Notes: a model not told the origin generated them from the letters alone. A stretch of 64,000 nt of DNA from Clostridium sp. BSD9I1 (GCF_900185645.1 NZ_FYAM01000011.1:286669-350668), one strand, 5' to 3'. Shown: positions 42,718 to 51,860, counted from the stretch's first letter. A program made the numbers and translations.

Positions 42718-43709
42718 TATATCAATTTCCTCAATCTTTCTTTTGTTTCTAAATCAGCAAAACTTGCTTCAACACTGTTATAGTAAATTTGTTTGTAATC
42801 TTCATAACTAATATTAAATTCCTTAAATGCTATCTCAAATTCCTTGGTCATATTTGTATCTGATACAGTTCTGTTATCTGTGCTTAATGTTACTTTTATT
42901 CCATCCTTGTAAAAATCATATATTGGGTGCTCTCTAAAGCTATTAACTGCTTTTGTTTGCACATTACTTGCTAAGCATATCTCAAGGGCAATATTTTTTT
43001 CTTTGACAATCCTATATGCTTCAGGGCAATCTTTTATAAATACTCCATGCCCAATTCTTTCTGCTCCTAAAAGTTCAACTGCTTCTAATACATTTTTACC
43101 TATTCCAGTTTCCCCTGCATGTATTGTTACTCTATATCCATATTTTCTAGCTAAGGCTATTGGTTCCACAAACTTTCTGCTAAATCCCTCTTCTTCTCCC
43201 CCAGCTAAATCTATTGCAACGACTCCTTTTCCTAGGAACTCCTTACCTTTTTCAACTACTTCAAAAGCTTTATCTGCAGACATATGTCTCATGCAGCATA
43301 ATATTACATTTCCTTTTATATCATATTTCTGTTCTGCATCTCTAATCCCATCTATAACACTTTGTATTATTTCCTCTATTTCTAATCCCTTTAACATATG
43401 AAGCACAGGAGCAAATCTTACCTCCATATATTTCACGTTTTCCGCTGCCGCATCTTCAAAAAGTTCAAAAGTAACTCTCCTTAAGCTTTCCTTTGACTGC
43501 ATTACTAAATTGGGAATTGCAAATGCTTTTAAATAATCATTAAGAGAGGTGCATTTTAGTGGCGCAGTAATCTGCCCTTTAATCTCGCTCCTATCAAAGG
43601 AAGGAATATCAATTCCCTCTTTCTTTGCTATATCAATTATTGTTTCTGGTCTAAGACTTCCATCTAAATGACAGTGAAGTTCAATTTTAGGCAAATTCTC
43701 AAAACTCAT
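42717..43709 (-). CDS. add: adenosine deaminase
   Basis: The 330-residue TIM-barrel enzyme has PKIELHCHLDGSLRPE (zinc-binding HxH) near residue 7, VTIHAGETG near 195 (zinc His and catalytic Glu), GHGVFI near 222 and LSTDNRTVS near 278 (Asp ligands). It deaminates adenosine to inosine in purine salvage. Transcription passes through an adenine riboswitch with its own terminator at 43734-43853. The TAG stop is completed by R27 copy 9. AGGAGGATACT precedes the ATG. Confidence 0.95.
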   Translation of the reverse strand: MSFENLPKIELHCHLDGSLRPETIIDIAKKEGIDIPSFDRSEIKGQITAPLKCTSLNDYLKAFAIPNLVMQSKESLRRVTFELFEDAAAENVKYMEVRFAPVLHMLKGLEIEEIIQSVIDGIRDAEQKYDIKGNVILCCMRHMSADKAFEVVEKGKEFLGKGVVAIDLAGGEEEGFSRKFVEPIALARKYGYRVTIHAGETGIGKNVLEAVELLGAERIGHGVFIKDCPEAYRIVKEKNIALEICLASNVQTKAVNSFREHPIYDFYKDGIKVTLSTDNRTVSDTNMTKEFEIAFKEFNISYEDYKQIYYNSVEASFADLETKERLRKLI

Positions 43710-43733
43710 AGTATCCTCCTAATTATATATTTA

Positions 43734-43799
43734 TAAAAAAACTCCTAATCACAAAGAAAATATATGTCAAAAAAATATATATTTTCTTCGTAATTAGGA
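43734..43799 (-). terminator. riboswitch-controlled terminator of add
   Basis: CTAATTACGAAGAAAATATA pairs with TATATTTTCTTTGTGATTAG, then GAGTTTTTTT, on the minus strand. Its left arm overlaps the 3' side of the aptamer, so aptamer and terminator are mutually exclusive. Confidence 0.8.
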
Positions 43800-43853
43800 A
43801 TTATAGGTTCCTAGTAGAGACCCCCAAACCATATTATTGGGGTTATACGAAAC
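43786..43853 (-). ncRNA. purine riboswitch aptamer, adenine type
   Basis: On the minus strand the three-way junction is clear: TTCGTATAA (P1/J1-2), CCCCAATAATATGGTTTGGGG (P2 and loop), TCTCTAC (J2/3), TAGGAACCTATAATTCCTA (P3) and ATTACGAA (P1'). The specificity base before TACGAA is T, which marks adenine rather than guanine sensing. Binding should stabilise P1 and prevent the terminator, turning add on, as in the known add riboswitches. (P2 written here in pieces CCCCAATAA and TATGGTTTGGGG.). Confidence 0.88.
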
Positions 43854-43991
43854 TTTAGTTTTATTTAAAATATTAAGTTTATGAAATTGTACTAAATTTT
43901 ATTTTTGATGTCAAGGGAAAAAACATGCTCACCCTTCTTTACATTCATGAGTTTGTTATAATTAATGTCATATTCTAACTGTAACCTTGCA

Positions 43992-44018
43992 ACTTGCCAC
44001 TTGCCATGTGGGTGGCAC
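43992..44018 (-). repeat. R27 dispersed repeat, copy 10
   Basis: Consensus form. It supplies the G of the TAG stop codon of the DUF5662 gene. No hairpin of the usual families follows it. Confidence 0.9.
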
Positions 44019-44560
44019 TATAAAATCTCATTTTTAATAAAAGCTAAGGTTGCCTCTTCCCCTTCATTCGCCAGTTTATTTAGCAGAAGTTCTAATAACT
44101 CCCTAGATTCCTTATGTATGATACAATAATCCTTCCCTCTATTATAATACTCAAGGGCTGCCCTATCTGTATACTGCTGCTTTTGATAATTCTTTGAAGC
44201 ACTCATCCTATCTATAAACATTTCCACTACATAGCTCACTGGAATCTTCATTCCAACTAATCCATCAGTAATTTTTATTCCATAGTCAAGCCAATACTCA
44301 AAATGATGTTTGTTTCTTCCCTTATGATGAAGCCATGCTCTAGAATATCCTTCTTTCATCTTTTGTATACCATTAGGGCTCATATTCCCCATATAGTATT
44401 TTACTCCTGCAGAAAACTCTATCCAGGAGTATTTTGATAAATCATGAAGAAGGCCTTGCTTATACAGCCCAACTTTAAAACAATATTTCGTTACTAGTAT
44501 TTTGTGGGCTGTAATTGTCTTAAAATGATTAATTCCATTTATAATTGACTTAGCTAACAT
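44018..44560 (-). CDS. DUF5662 family protein (HD-like His/Asp motifs)
   Basis: The 180-residue protein contains LLHDLSKYSW near residue 37 and WLHHKGRNKHHFEYW near 75, the His/Asp-rich motifs that define DUF5662 and suggest a metal-binding helical hydrolase-like site. The substrate is unknown. It overlaps the PH-domain gene upstream by 11 bp (translationally coupled). Confidence 0.75.
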   Translation of the reverse strand: MLAKSIINGINHFKTITAHKILVTKYCFKVGLYKQGLLHDLSKYSWIEFSAGVKYYMGNMSPNGIQKMKEGYSRAWLHHKGRNKHHFEYWLDYGIKITDGLVGMKIPVSYVVEMFIDRMSASKNYQKQQYTDRAALEYYNRGKDYCIIHKESRELLELLLNKLANEGEEATLAFIKNEIL

Positions 44561-44924
44561 GCTCTGCTAACTCTGCTTGAACTTCATATATGTCTAATGT
44601 TTTATTAAACTTTTTCTCAATTGGCTGTGCCATTCCTGATACCCATATCTTTAGCTCTGCATCTAAATCAAAGTGTCCTGCTGTTTCCACACTAAAATGA
44701 TTTATTTTGCTATATGGTATTGAATGGTATTCCACCTTCTTGCCAGTAGCACCTTGCACATCGATGAATATCAATCTTCTGTTTGTAAAGATAATCATGT
44801 CTCTTATAAGTTTATAAGCTTTATCAACGCTTTCATTTTCAGCTAATAAATGTCCATATTCCTTCTCTACATCTGCTGCATCACACTTAGATGCATTTCC
44901 CATCATTCCGCTAAATAATCCCAT
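44550..44924 (-). CDS. bacterial PH-domain protein
   Basis: The 124-residue protein matches bacterial PH (bPH_1/YvbH-like) domains: LIRDMIIFTNRRLIFIDVQGATGKKVEYHSIPYSKINHFSVETAG (residues 38-82). Strands and the RR loop are in family positions. The function of these single-domain proteins is unclear. GGAGGATTTAAA precedes the ATG. Operon with DUF5662. Confidence 0.8.
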   Translation of the reverse strand: MGLFSGMMGNASKCDAADVEKEYGHLLAENESVDKAYKLIRDMIIFTNRRLIFIDVQGATGKKVEYHSIPYSKINHFSVETAGHFDLDAELKIWVSGMAQPIEKKFNKTLDIYEVQAELAEHVS

Positions 44925-45177
44925 TTTAAATCCTCCATATTTTCTTTATTATTTATAACAACTATTAAAGCATATTTAAATCTGCACTAAACCAATCCAA
45001 GACTTTAGATTGAACTTATTCATTTACTATGCAATTTAACTTAAATCTCACCTTAATTATATCATTTATGAGCTATATTTATAATACTTAAGTTTTAACA
45101 TTTAAAATGGAGAGGTTTTAGGTTTAAAAGCGATATTTCAACAAAAGAGAGGCTGCAATACTCTACAGATTCCTCCC
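44925..45177. other. intergenic
   Basis: About 250 bp between the PH gene and the nuclease. The left part should hold the PH-gene promoter. I see no fold or frame of note. Confidence 0.4.
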
Positions 45178-45891
45178 TCACTTGCCACTTGCCATGTGGG
45201 TGGCACTTTTCTCATATGCCCTGCATGAATATCTTGCATCGCAATGTCTACATACAGCTGTTCCAAAAGGTGCCTTTTGTCCTTGCTTTATCTCTTTTAA
45301 TTTTGCTAAGGATGGTGCCTTAAATTGCCTCTCCTCAATTTTATCAACGGTTTCACCAAAGCTTTGTATTTGCTTTTCCCCTTCTGTATCATCAAAATCT
45401 AAGTTTACTACTGGATTCCAGCTATCTATTAATGCCTTTACCAAAACCTCATCACCTTTATTTATTGCCTCTCTAAGCTCTGCAGGTGATGCAGTTGCTA
45501 TTATGGCCATATTGTCTATTTCAGTACCCTTTAGCTTCTTCCACATATGAGCATACAAGTTTAATTGCCCTCTGTACAATTCTCTATTCTTCTCAACCTC
45601 ATCGCAGCTATGGGATTTTATTTGATACATAGTTATTTTATCTTCTTTTTCCCCAACACTTACAGTGCCTTCTATGGTGTACTTTTTACCCTTTGGTGTT
45701 ACTTGCTCTGGCAGTGTAAGCTTAATCTCTGCTTCTGTTATGTCCTTAGCTACTTCCCCTAACTTTTCATAATATAACTTAACCTGCTGCCATGCAAACT
45801 CTTTCATATTTGAATTTATAGAACGCCCTGTTTCAAATTTTAGCTCTTCAAAATTATCTTCAAACAATTCCCTTAGCTTGTCCATATTCAT
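45178..45891 (-). CDS. PD-(D/E)XK nuclease, C-terminal half of a split helicase-nuclease
   Basis: The 237-residue protein continues a RecB/AddB-like nuclease domain: KYTIEGTVSVG, ITMYQIKSH (the K of the ExK/QxK core) near 90, RGQLNLYAHMWKK (QxxxY) near 107 and the Cys cluster CRHCDARYSC near 218. The last residues SATHMASGK are encoded by R27 copy 11. It is in the same reading frame as the helicase gene upstream, separated by two in-frame stops. AAGGGGGAAACTTATAGC supplies its own RBS. Confidence 0.75.
   Translation of the reverse strand: MNMDKLRELFEDNFEELKFETGRSINSNMKEFAWQQVKLYYEKLGEVAKDITEAEIKLTLPEQVTPKGKKYTIEGTVSVGEKEDKITMYQIKSHSCDEVEKNRELYRGQLNLYAHMWKKLKGTEIDNMAIIATASPAELREAINKGDEVLVKALIDSWNPVVNLDFDDTEGEKQIQSFGETVDKIEERQFKAPSLAKLKEIKQGQKAPFGTAVCRHCDARYSCRAYEKSATHMASGK
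45180..45206 (-). repeat. R27 dispersed repeat, copy 11 (coding)
   Basis: Consensus form lying entirely inside the nuclease reading frame. It encodes A-T-H-M-A-S-G-K, followed by TGA. Confidence 0.9.
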
Positions 45892-45921
45892 GCTATAAGT
45901 TTCCCCCTTACTTTATAGTCC

Positions 45922-48579
45922 CTAGCCGCTATTGACTAAAGAAAATTCATTCTCAATTTCCTTCACTGTTACCTCGCTAGTTTCTTTAGTTTCTTCTCCA
46001 TTATGACTTAATTCTATATAATGCTTATGAATATCTTCTAAAGTCTTATTCAACAAATTTCCAAAGAAAGTTGTGGTATTTCTCGCAGGAACAAAGTTGT
46101 ATTTTTTATAAATCATATATTTTCGCGGGCACTCATTATAGGCCAAATAATCAGAGGTGTAGGAATAGACTTTTACAACTTCATCCTTTTTCTTTTTAGC
46201 TTTAGGTATTGAATTCACATTTAAGCTTTCTATTAATGGCAATTCCATGCTTAAAATATCCTCCTTAAAATATGGATGCATGTTTTGACCCCTGCCTCTA
46301 AAGTTTGGTATTACAAGTAAGTTTTCTGCTCTAGATAATGCAACATAATACGATCTCATTTTATCAAAGGAAGATATTTTGTCTAATGGTTCATACTCCC
46401 CATGCAAATAAGGCCTTACTATGGTTTCCAATCTATTTTTAGTATTTTTTACTGGGGGTACTGCGCCTAAAATAACCACTGGAAACTCTAATCCCTTTGA
46501 TTGATGTATAGTTAAAAATGATACCCTCCCCTTTGGTATGGGTTCATCCTTAATTTCGTAATCTCCTTCTTCTCTTTTATACAGTGCTCCTATATAAGAC
46601 ATTATAAATACTTTTATAAAGGCTTCTTCCTGTAATGCTTGTCCCGTAATTAATCCAAAATTATTATTTTGAGTAAAGAATTGAATATATTTAGTTATAT
46701 TAGATAAATTATAAATAGGGCCTTCATCAATTCCCTCTTCAGCATTATCAAAAATCTTTTTAAACCTGTAAAAACCGCATAACCTATAAAATAAGTCCAT
46801 TAAGTTCCAATCCAAAGAATTTATCCTATTAACTAACCATCTATAGGTTAATTTACTCCCTTCATTAAGCTTTTTATCTATAATTTTCTCCAAGGATTTT
46901 TTATTTATTTCCCTTTTCCCTGCTTCAGATAATTTACCTGTTATCCCGTACTTAAATTCAGCAAAACTTTTCTTGCCTACTAGCTCATCAAAGGAAATAT
47001 TCAGTTTGCCCATATGTTTACATATCTCAACATAATCCCTTTTTAAATCATCCAGCTCAATAATTGTTTCATCAATAAAGTTTCTAAGCTTATAATCTTC
47101 ACCAATCATATCTTCTGCTGAAAAGTAACATTTTTGTATCCAATCGTTAAATTCCTTCTGCTTTCCTTTGTTAAATTCCTCATCTACCTCAGGTACTCCA
47201 AATAAATAAATCATTAATCCAAACATATGAATTGGTTCTGGATTATCCAAAAATCTCCCTGCGCGAGGTGCATAAACTTTTATACCAGCCTGTTCAAAGA
47301 CTGCCTTAAATTTTGCTGCATTTTCATTGCCTTTTAAATAGGTAAATAACACTGCCACATCGGATGGGTCTGAAACTATTTTCTTATCTATCATTTCTTT
47401 TACTTTTTTAACTATTTCCTTATATACCCCAAGAGGCCTGTCCCCTACAGTAGTTACAACAGCAGCTCCATTATCACTGCTGTTAGCCTTTATATTCTTG
47501 TCCACATTTCTGTAATATCGCCCTTTAATAAATTCATTTTCCCAGTTTTCTTTTTCTATAAAACTTGTGTAATACTCAACTATCTTCTTTCTAGACCTAT
47601 AATTAATGTTTAATTTTATCTTCTTAGGCTCAACACCAATGTATGTTTTACATCTAGTATGGAATTGAACAAAGTTTTCAACGGTGGCCCCTCTAAATCT
47701 ATAAAGGGATTGATCATCGTCTCCAACAACACAAATATTTTTAAAATTCTTTGAGAGCTTAAAGAATATTTTTTCTTGAATATTATTGGTATCTTGATAT
47801 TCATCTATAATGATGTGTTTAAATATACTTCCGCTATTTCTACTTACACATAGAACCTCATAACCATATTGCTGAAGCAGAGATAAATCTATAGTTTTCC
47901 TGGGTTGTATATATAGGCTTTCAAGATAAAACTTATATAACTTTCCCAGCATTGAAAGGGTTTTATCAGATTTTTTATTACTTATAATTTCATCTGCATC
48001 TATACATTCTTCTGAAAATCTATTAAACACAGACATTAAACAATTCACTATTTCATTTTTCGAAGTAGATTTAAGGTTCATATACTCTCTTATATCTTCT
48101 TTATATGTTTCAGGCAATCCTAATGTTGTTATAGCTTCACCTAAAAACTTGTTACTGCTGATATAAAAATATTGATCTATTTCCTGCATTAGAGTAGGTA
48201 ACTTTTTCTTTAAAGCATTTTTAAACCTTTTATCTAAAATAAATCTTTGACATAGAGAATGTACTGTTCCTACATACATATCAGAAATGTCGTAATGCTT
48301 TCCTGTTTCAGCTGTAGCTAATGCCAGTAGTGAAATTAAGCCAGCTTTAAGCTGCTTGGCAGCCTTTTCTGTAAATGTACTTAAAAATATTTCTTCTGGC
48401 TTAATATCATGAAATACAATTAAATTTACACATCTCCACAGCAACACTCTAGTTTTACCTGAACCAGGACCTGCAACTATATATAATGGTCCCTTAATAT
48501 CTTTTATAGCCTCTTCTTGAGCCTTATTAGGTTCAAACCCACTCTTTATAAATAAATCATTAATATTTATAGCCTTCAC
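45922..48579 (-). CDS. UvrD/PcrA-type DNA helicase, N-terminal part of a split helicase-nuclease
   Basis: The 885-residue SF1A helicase has Q motif and Walker A YIVAGPGSGKTRVLLWR near 32, motif Ia STFTEKAAKQL, motif II IIIDEYQDTNNIQ near 225, motif III VVGDDDQSLYRFRGA near 255, and motifs V-VI VSFLTIHQSKGLEFPV and YYVALSRAENLL near 700-770. The end (LAYNECPRKYMIYKKYNF) is the first part of a RecB-family nuclease with its first Fe-S Cys. TAG at 45922 ends it, and the rest of the nuclease follows in frame as the next ORF. DNA repair or phage defence role. Confidence 0.85.
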   Translation of the reverse strand: MKAININDLFIKSGFEPNKAQEEAIKDIKGPLYIVAGPGSGKTRVLLWRCVNLIVFHDIKPEEIFLSTFTEKAAKQLKAGLISLLALATAETGKHYDISDMYVGTVHSLCQRFILDKRFKNALKKKLPTLMQEIDQYFYISSNKFLGEAITTLGLPETYKEDIREYMNLKSTSKNEIVNCLMSVFNRFSEECIDADEIISNKKSDKTLSMLGKLYKFYLESLYIQPRKTIDLSLLQQYGYEVLCVSRNSGSIFKHIIIDEYQDTNNIQEKIFFKLSKNFKNICVVGDDDQSLYRFRGATVENFVQFHTRCKTYIGVEPKKIKLNINYRSRKKIVEYYTSFIEKENWENEFIKGRYYRNVDKNIKANSSDNGAAVVTTVGDRPLGVYKEIVKKVKEMIDKKIVSDPSDVAVLFTYLKGNENAAKFKAVFEQAGIKVYAPRAGRFLDNPEPIHMFGLMIYLFGVPEVDEEFNKGKQKEFNDWIQKCYFSAEDMIGEDYKLRNFIDETIIELDDLKRDYVEICKHMGKLNISFDELVGKKSFAEFKYGITGKLSEAGKREINKKSLEKIIDKKLNEGSKLTYRWLVNRINSLDWNLMDLFYRLCGFYRFKKIFDNAEEGIDEGPIYNLSNITKYIQFFTQNNNFGLITGQALQEEAFIKVFIMSYIGALYKREEGDYEIKDEPIPKGRVSFLTIHQSKGLEFPVVILGAVPPVKNTKNRLETIVRPYLHGEYEPLDKISSFDKMRSYYVALSRAENLLVIPNFRGRGQNMHPYFKEDILSMELPLIESLNVNSIPKAKKKKDEVVKVYSYTSDYLAYNECPRKYMIYKKYNFVPARNTTTFFGNLLNKTLEDIHKHYIELSHNGEETKETSEVTVKEIENEFSLVNSG

Positions 48580-48660
48580 CCTCTTATCAAAACCATTTAT
48601 GTATTATTTTACCATATATATTTATTAAGAGGCCACACCTTTGGAAAAAATTTCAAAGAA

Positions 48661-48690
48661 GAAGCACCTGCAATTTTACAGATGCTTTTT
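48661..48690 (-). terminator. intrinsic terminator of the DUF975 gene
   Basis: GCACCTGCAA...TTACAGATGC stem with T-run on the minus strand, of the GCACCTGC family seen beside several R27 copies, but here without R27. Confidence 0.6.
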
Positions 48691-48694
48691 ATAC

Positions 48695-49333
48695 CTATTC
48701 AGTTAAAGCCTTTATTTCTCCTATTTCAAGGTCTGGTCTCATAGACTCTTTTAGATTTTCATAAAAATTCGCAATAGAAGTGTTAATGTAGGGTATTAAC
48801 CATAATAAACCAATGCCTGCTGTAAGTACACATAGTAAAGCCCATCCTATAAAACTAAGATACATACAAAATAACTTCCACTTAAAACCTTTCATCATTT
48901 CTTTACTTCTATCTAATGCAGCCATTGCACCAATCTCAGGATTATCACTTAATATATAAAAAGCCATTGAATATCTATAGATAGCAATTATTCCAGGTAT
49001 TATAAAAAGTAATGTCCAAAGAAATATAAATAAAGACATTAATAGTTGTAATAAAAATCCAGAGCCAAAGTTTTTGAATCCATCAAACATGTTTTCAATT
49101 TTTAAAACTTCATTCCTAACTATTTTTAAAAAACATGAGCTAAGACCAAGTACTAGTGGTCCTAATAATAAGAAGTTTAGTATTGCTCCTGTATAAGGAA
49201 TTGCCAACAATGAAGTTATAATGGACAATATAAAGCATAATAATACCGCTGTGCCCCATCTACCTCTGAGCTGATTTCTTGCATCCATTCTTAAGTTAGC
49301 ATTGTCTTTAATTAGTTCATTGTTTATTTTCAT
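48695..49333 (-). CDS. DUF975 family membrane protein
   Basis: The 212-residue protein has the DUF975 features: NANLRMDARNQLRGRWGTAV at the start, five or six hydrophobic segments, IIPGIIAIYRYSMAFYIL near 120 and ALDRSKEMMKGFKWKLFCMYLSFIGW near 155. ATG after AAGGGGGAAACT; a longer frame has no RBS. The function of the family is unknown. Confidence 0.8.
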   Translation of the reverse strand: MKINNELIKDNANLRMDARNQLRGRWGTAVLLCFILSIITSLLAIPYTGAILNFLLLGPLVLGLSSCFLKIVRNEVLKIENMFDGFKNFGSGFLLQLLMSLFIFLWTLLFIIPGIIAIYRYSMAFYILSDNPEIGAMAALDRSKEMMKGFKWKLFCMYLSFIGWALLCVLTAGIGLLWLIPYINTSIANFYENLKESMRPDLEIGEIKALTE

Positions 49334-49363
49334 AGTTTCCCCCTTAAAAAATAATTTTGCCAA

Positions 49364-49612
49364 ATTAGCTCATAATTTGACAACAGACTTATTAAGTATA
49401 CATTAAATAATGAAACTTGTTAACAATTTATTTACTTTATTCGTCTACGCGTTCTACTATAGCGTTTCTAATTGCTGATGAAAATAAGTTCCCCTTCATA
49501 TATCCCTCTATTCACAATTACCTTATATCTTATTTGTTTTTGGGGATGATTATTCTTGATAAAACACTGGATAACAATCTCTCACCTGTCACTTGGCTGA
49601 TTACACCATAAA
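49364..49612 (-). pseudogene. possible coding remnants in a 350-bp gap
   Basis: On the minus strand two short open stretches read protein-like sequence: VTGERLLSSVLSRIIIPKNK and, in another frame, MKGNLFSSAIRNAIVERVDE. Neither has a complete gene around it. They may be the remains of a frameshifted gene; no family recognised. Confidence 0.3.
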
Positions 49613-49642
49613 AAAAGCACATTTTCTAAACATAGTGCATAT
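49613..49642 (-). terminator. hairpin terminator
   Basis: GCACTATGTTTAG...AAAATGTGC followed by TTTTTTT on the minus strand, upstream of the cupin gene. Confidence 0.5.
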
Positions 49643-49680
49643 AATATAAATGTTAAAAGCTTATGAAAGGAATTTTAAAT

Positions 49681-50268
49681 ATGTGTGACTTTTGTAAAAT
49701 GTATGCTTGTCCTTATTACATGAATGCAGCAAGGTATAACCCCTATAATATGAGAAATGGTAATCAAATGACCCAATGTCCTTACTGTAATAGCCAACCA
49801 ATCTACAACCCAGGCTTTTCTAATGAACCAGAGGATGATGATTTACTTAAATTAAAGGATTATGGGCCAAAACCCTTTGTTATTAATATTGAAGAGGCAA
49901 CTAAACAAAATGATAACTTCCGTACCGCTTTATGGACAGGAACTCATCTACAACTTACATTAATGAGCATCGATGTTGGAGGAGAAATAGGACTAGAAAT
50001 GCATCCTGATCTTGATCAATTCATACGTATTGAAGAAGGTCAAGGAATTGTTAAAATGGGTAGCAGAAAGGATAATTTGAATTTTCAAGCAAGAGTCTAT
50101 GATGATTTTGCTTTCATTATACCTGCTGGCACATGGCACAATCTAATCAATACAGGAAATAAGCCAATTAAATTATATTCTATTTATGCACCACCTCAGC
50201 ATCCACGTGGTACAGTTCATGAAACTAAAGCAGATGCAGATGCTGCTGAAGAAAACCACCGCTACTAA
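49681..50268 (+). CDS. cupin-domain protein with Cys-rich N-terminus
   Basis: The 195-residue protein begins with a Cys-rich segment (CDFCKMYACPYY, QCPYCNSQ) and has a cupin core: LEMHPDLDQFIRIEEGQGIVKMG (near 110) and IIPAGTWHNLINTGNKPIKLYSIYAPPQHP (near 150), with His/Glu residues for metal binding. It resembles cupins annotated as mannose-6-phosphate isomerase-like, with HPRGTVHETKADA at the end. ATG at 49681 follows AAAGGAATTTTAAAT. One of the few plus-strand genes here. Confidence 0.8.
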   Translation: MCDFCKMYACPYYMNAARYNPYNMRNGNQMTQCPYCNSQPIYNPGFSNEPEDDDLLKLKDYGPKPFVINIEEATKQNDNFRTALWTGTHLQLTLMSIDVGGEIGLEMHPDLDQFIRIEEGQGIVKMGSRKDNLNFQARVYDDFAFIIPAGTWHNLINTGNKPIKLYSIYAPPQHPRGTVHETKADADAAEENHRY

Positions 50269-50272
50269 TTAC

Positions 50273-50289
50273 GGGGCCAGGGCCCTTGT
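50273..50289. repeat. GGGGCCAG dispersed motif, copy 1
   Basis: GGGGCCAGGGCCCTTGT, a GC-rich near-palindrome right after the cupin gene. Similar copies are at 51845 and 56227. Confidence 0.6.
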
Positions 50290-50305
50290 AAAAAATTGAA
50301 ATTAT

Positions 50306-50338
50306 AAAAAGCACCTGCGATTTTGCAGATGCTTTTTT
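50306..50338 (-). terminator. hairpin abutting R27 copy 12
   Basis: AAAAAGCACCTGC...GCAGATGCTTTTTT, perfect enough to terminate the L,D-transpeptidase gene on the minus strand. Confidence 0.7.
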
Positions 50339-50339
50339 A

Positions 50340-50366
50340 ACTTGCCACTTGCCATGTGGGTGGCAC
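50340..50366 (-). repeat. R27 dispersed repeat, copy 12
   Basis: Consensus form. It provides the G of the TAG stop of the L,D-transpeptidase and is followed by a GCACCTGC-type terminator. Confidence 0.9.
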
Positions 50367-51760
50367 TATTCCTCATAACAAATAATAGGAGTACCATCTT
50401 CTATGTTATCAAAAATTGTTTTAGCTAAATATAATGGGGCATTTACACATCCATGGGTTCCATTTCTCTTATATATTTCTCCTCCAAAGGAATATCTCCA
50501 GCTTGCATCATGTATTCCTATATTTCCGAAAAAAGGCATCCAATAAGTTACTTCAGCTTCATAATTTTGTCCTCTTAAAGTTGACCCCTTTTGTTTGTAA
50601 TTAAGCATATAAGTTCCAAGCTTAGTGGAATTACCTCTATTGGGATTCCCTGTTACTACAGCGCCTTGAGTTATAAGTCTTCCATTTTTATAAAACCACA
50701 AATGCTGTCTTGTTATATTAATTTCTACATAAGTATTACCAATATCATTCTTATCCCTAGATACAGCCTTTTGACCATATATAGGTTCTCTTTCAACTGC
50801 TATACCAAGTTTTATGGTTTCTAATATCGCTTTTGTCTCAGCATGTGGATTGATTTTCCACCCATAAATTCCACCTTTAACTTCTACTACTTTACCTGTA
50901 GAGGTTTTAAAATTTCTTGTTACTCCAACTGTATCATATTTTTTACTCATTCCCAACACATATTCTGTAACTGCGTTTTCATTTATTACTACTTCTAAAT
51001 TTTCATCAACACTAAGCCACTGACTTATTATATTCCCATCTAATATTTCGTTTTCACTTCCAAATATATATGTGATTTTGCTTTGTACATGCTTATCTAG
51101 TAAACTTTTAGTTTCAAAGGTTTTGTCAGATTTTAAAGTGTACTTTGGATTTTCGTAACAAAGATTTTCGTTTAAATCTAATTTTGTTTCTCCTTTTAAT
51201 ATACTCATTTCTATATCATTCTTTAATTTATCCTTATTTATCTTATTTCCATATACCTCTTCAATCACTTCATAAGAATCCTTTAAATATTTAAAGCTTA
51301 CATTTTTGGGTTCTATAATCTCTTTATTTAAACAATTTAATTCATTTATTTTATTTTCTAAATCATCTTTATTAAAAATAAACAAATCATCTACATAATA
51401 TTTTTCATCCTTTAATACTGAAATTATCCATTTAAATGAGCTTTGATTATAATAAACTTTAGAAATACTATTTTTTTCATTGTACTCAATTCCTATATCT
51501 TTTCCTTTTATTTCTTCAATTTCATTCTTTCTCTCTATTAATTGTAGCTTATAATCTTTGACATAACCTTTAATTATATCATCTGCATCACTATGTGATT
51601 TTAACGACATATCTACTCCATTTATTACTGTATTAAAAAAGAAATGCTTCGTAAAATATAATGACATGAGTGAATACACTAGTAAAATTGAAAATATTAA
51701 AATCATAATATTTCCGGTGCGTTTACTTTTAAAGAGCTTCTTTATATTAATATTCTTCAT
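50366..51760 (-). CDS. L,D-transpeptidase (YkuD) with peptidoglycan-binding region
   Basis: The 464-residue protein has an N-terminal membrane anchor (IMILIFSILLVYSLMSLYF, residues 18-36), two PG_binding_4-type repeats (about 60-320) and a C-terminal YkuD domain: YVEINITRQHLWFYKNGRL near 340, GIHDASWR (His) near 410 and GTHGCVNAPL (catalytic Cys) near 435. It cross-links peptidoglycan 3-3 or attaches proteins outside the membrane. The TAG stop is joined to R27 copy 12. Confidence 0.9.
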   Translation of the reverse strand: MKNINIKKLFKSKRTGNIMILIFSILLVYSLMSLYFTKHFFFNTVINGVDMSLKSHSDADDIIKGYVKDYKLQLIERKNEIEEIKGKDIGIEYNEKNSISKVYYNQSSFKWIISVLKDEKYYVDDLFIFNKDDLENKINELNCLNKEIIEPKNVSFKYLKDSYEVIEEVYGNKINKDKLKNDIEMSILKGETKLDLNENLCYENPKYTLKSDKTFETKSLLDKHVQSKITYIFGSENEILDGNIISQWLSVDENLEVVINENAVTEYVLGMSKKYDTVGVTRNFKTSTGKVVEVKGGIYGWKINPHAETKAILETIKLGIAVEREPIYGQKAVSRDKNDIGNTYVEINITRQHLWFYKNGRLITQGAVVTGNPNRGNSTKLGTYMLNYKQKGSTLRGQNYEAEVTYWMPFFGNIGIHDASWRYSFGGEIYKRNGTHGCVNAPLYLAKTIFDNIEDGTPIICYEE

Positions 51761-51844
51761 AGGGATTTATACCTTTCAATTTAAACATAATAACTAATTT
51801 ATAATATGTTTGTATTTTCCATTTTAAAACTTAAACTTACGATA

Positions 51845-51860
51845 GGGCCAGACCCCTGGG
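51845..51860. repeat. GGGGCCAG dispersed motif, copy 2
   Basis: GGGCCAGACCCCTGGG, between the L,D-transpeptidase gene and the next terminator. Confidence 0.6.

Noticed and set aside
43003..43401. Plus-strand gene overlapping add
   Set aside because: Shadow frame of a clearly identified enzyme; low-complexity Ser/Pro composition.
49417..49611. Plus-strand 64-residue protein upstream of the cupin gene
   Set aside because: No RBS; the opposite strand shows more protein-like fragments, so this is probably a shadow.
49613..49660. A tRNA-like or riboswitch structure before the cupin gene
   Set aside because: Only a simple hairpin with a T-run is present; no T-loop or aptamer consensus could be found.
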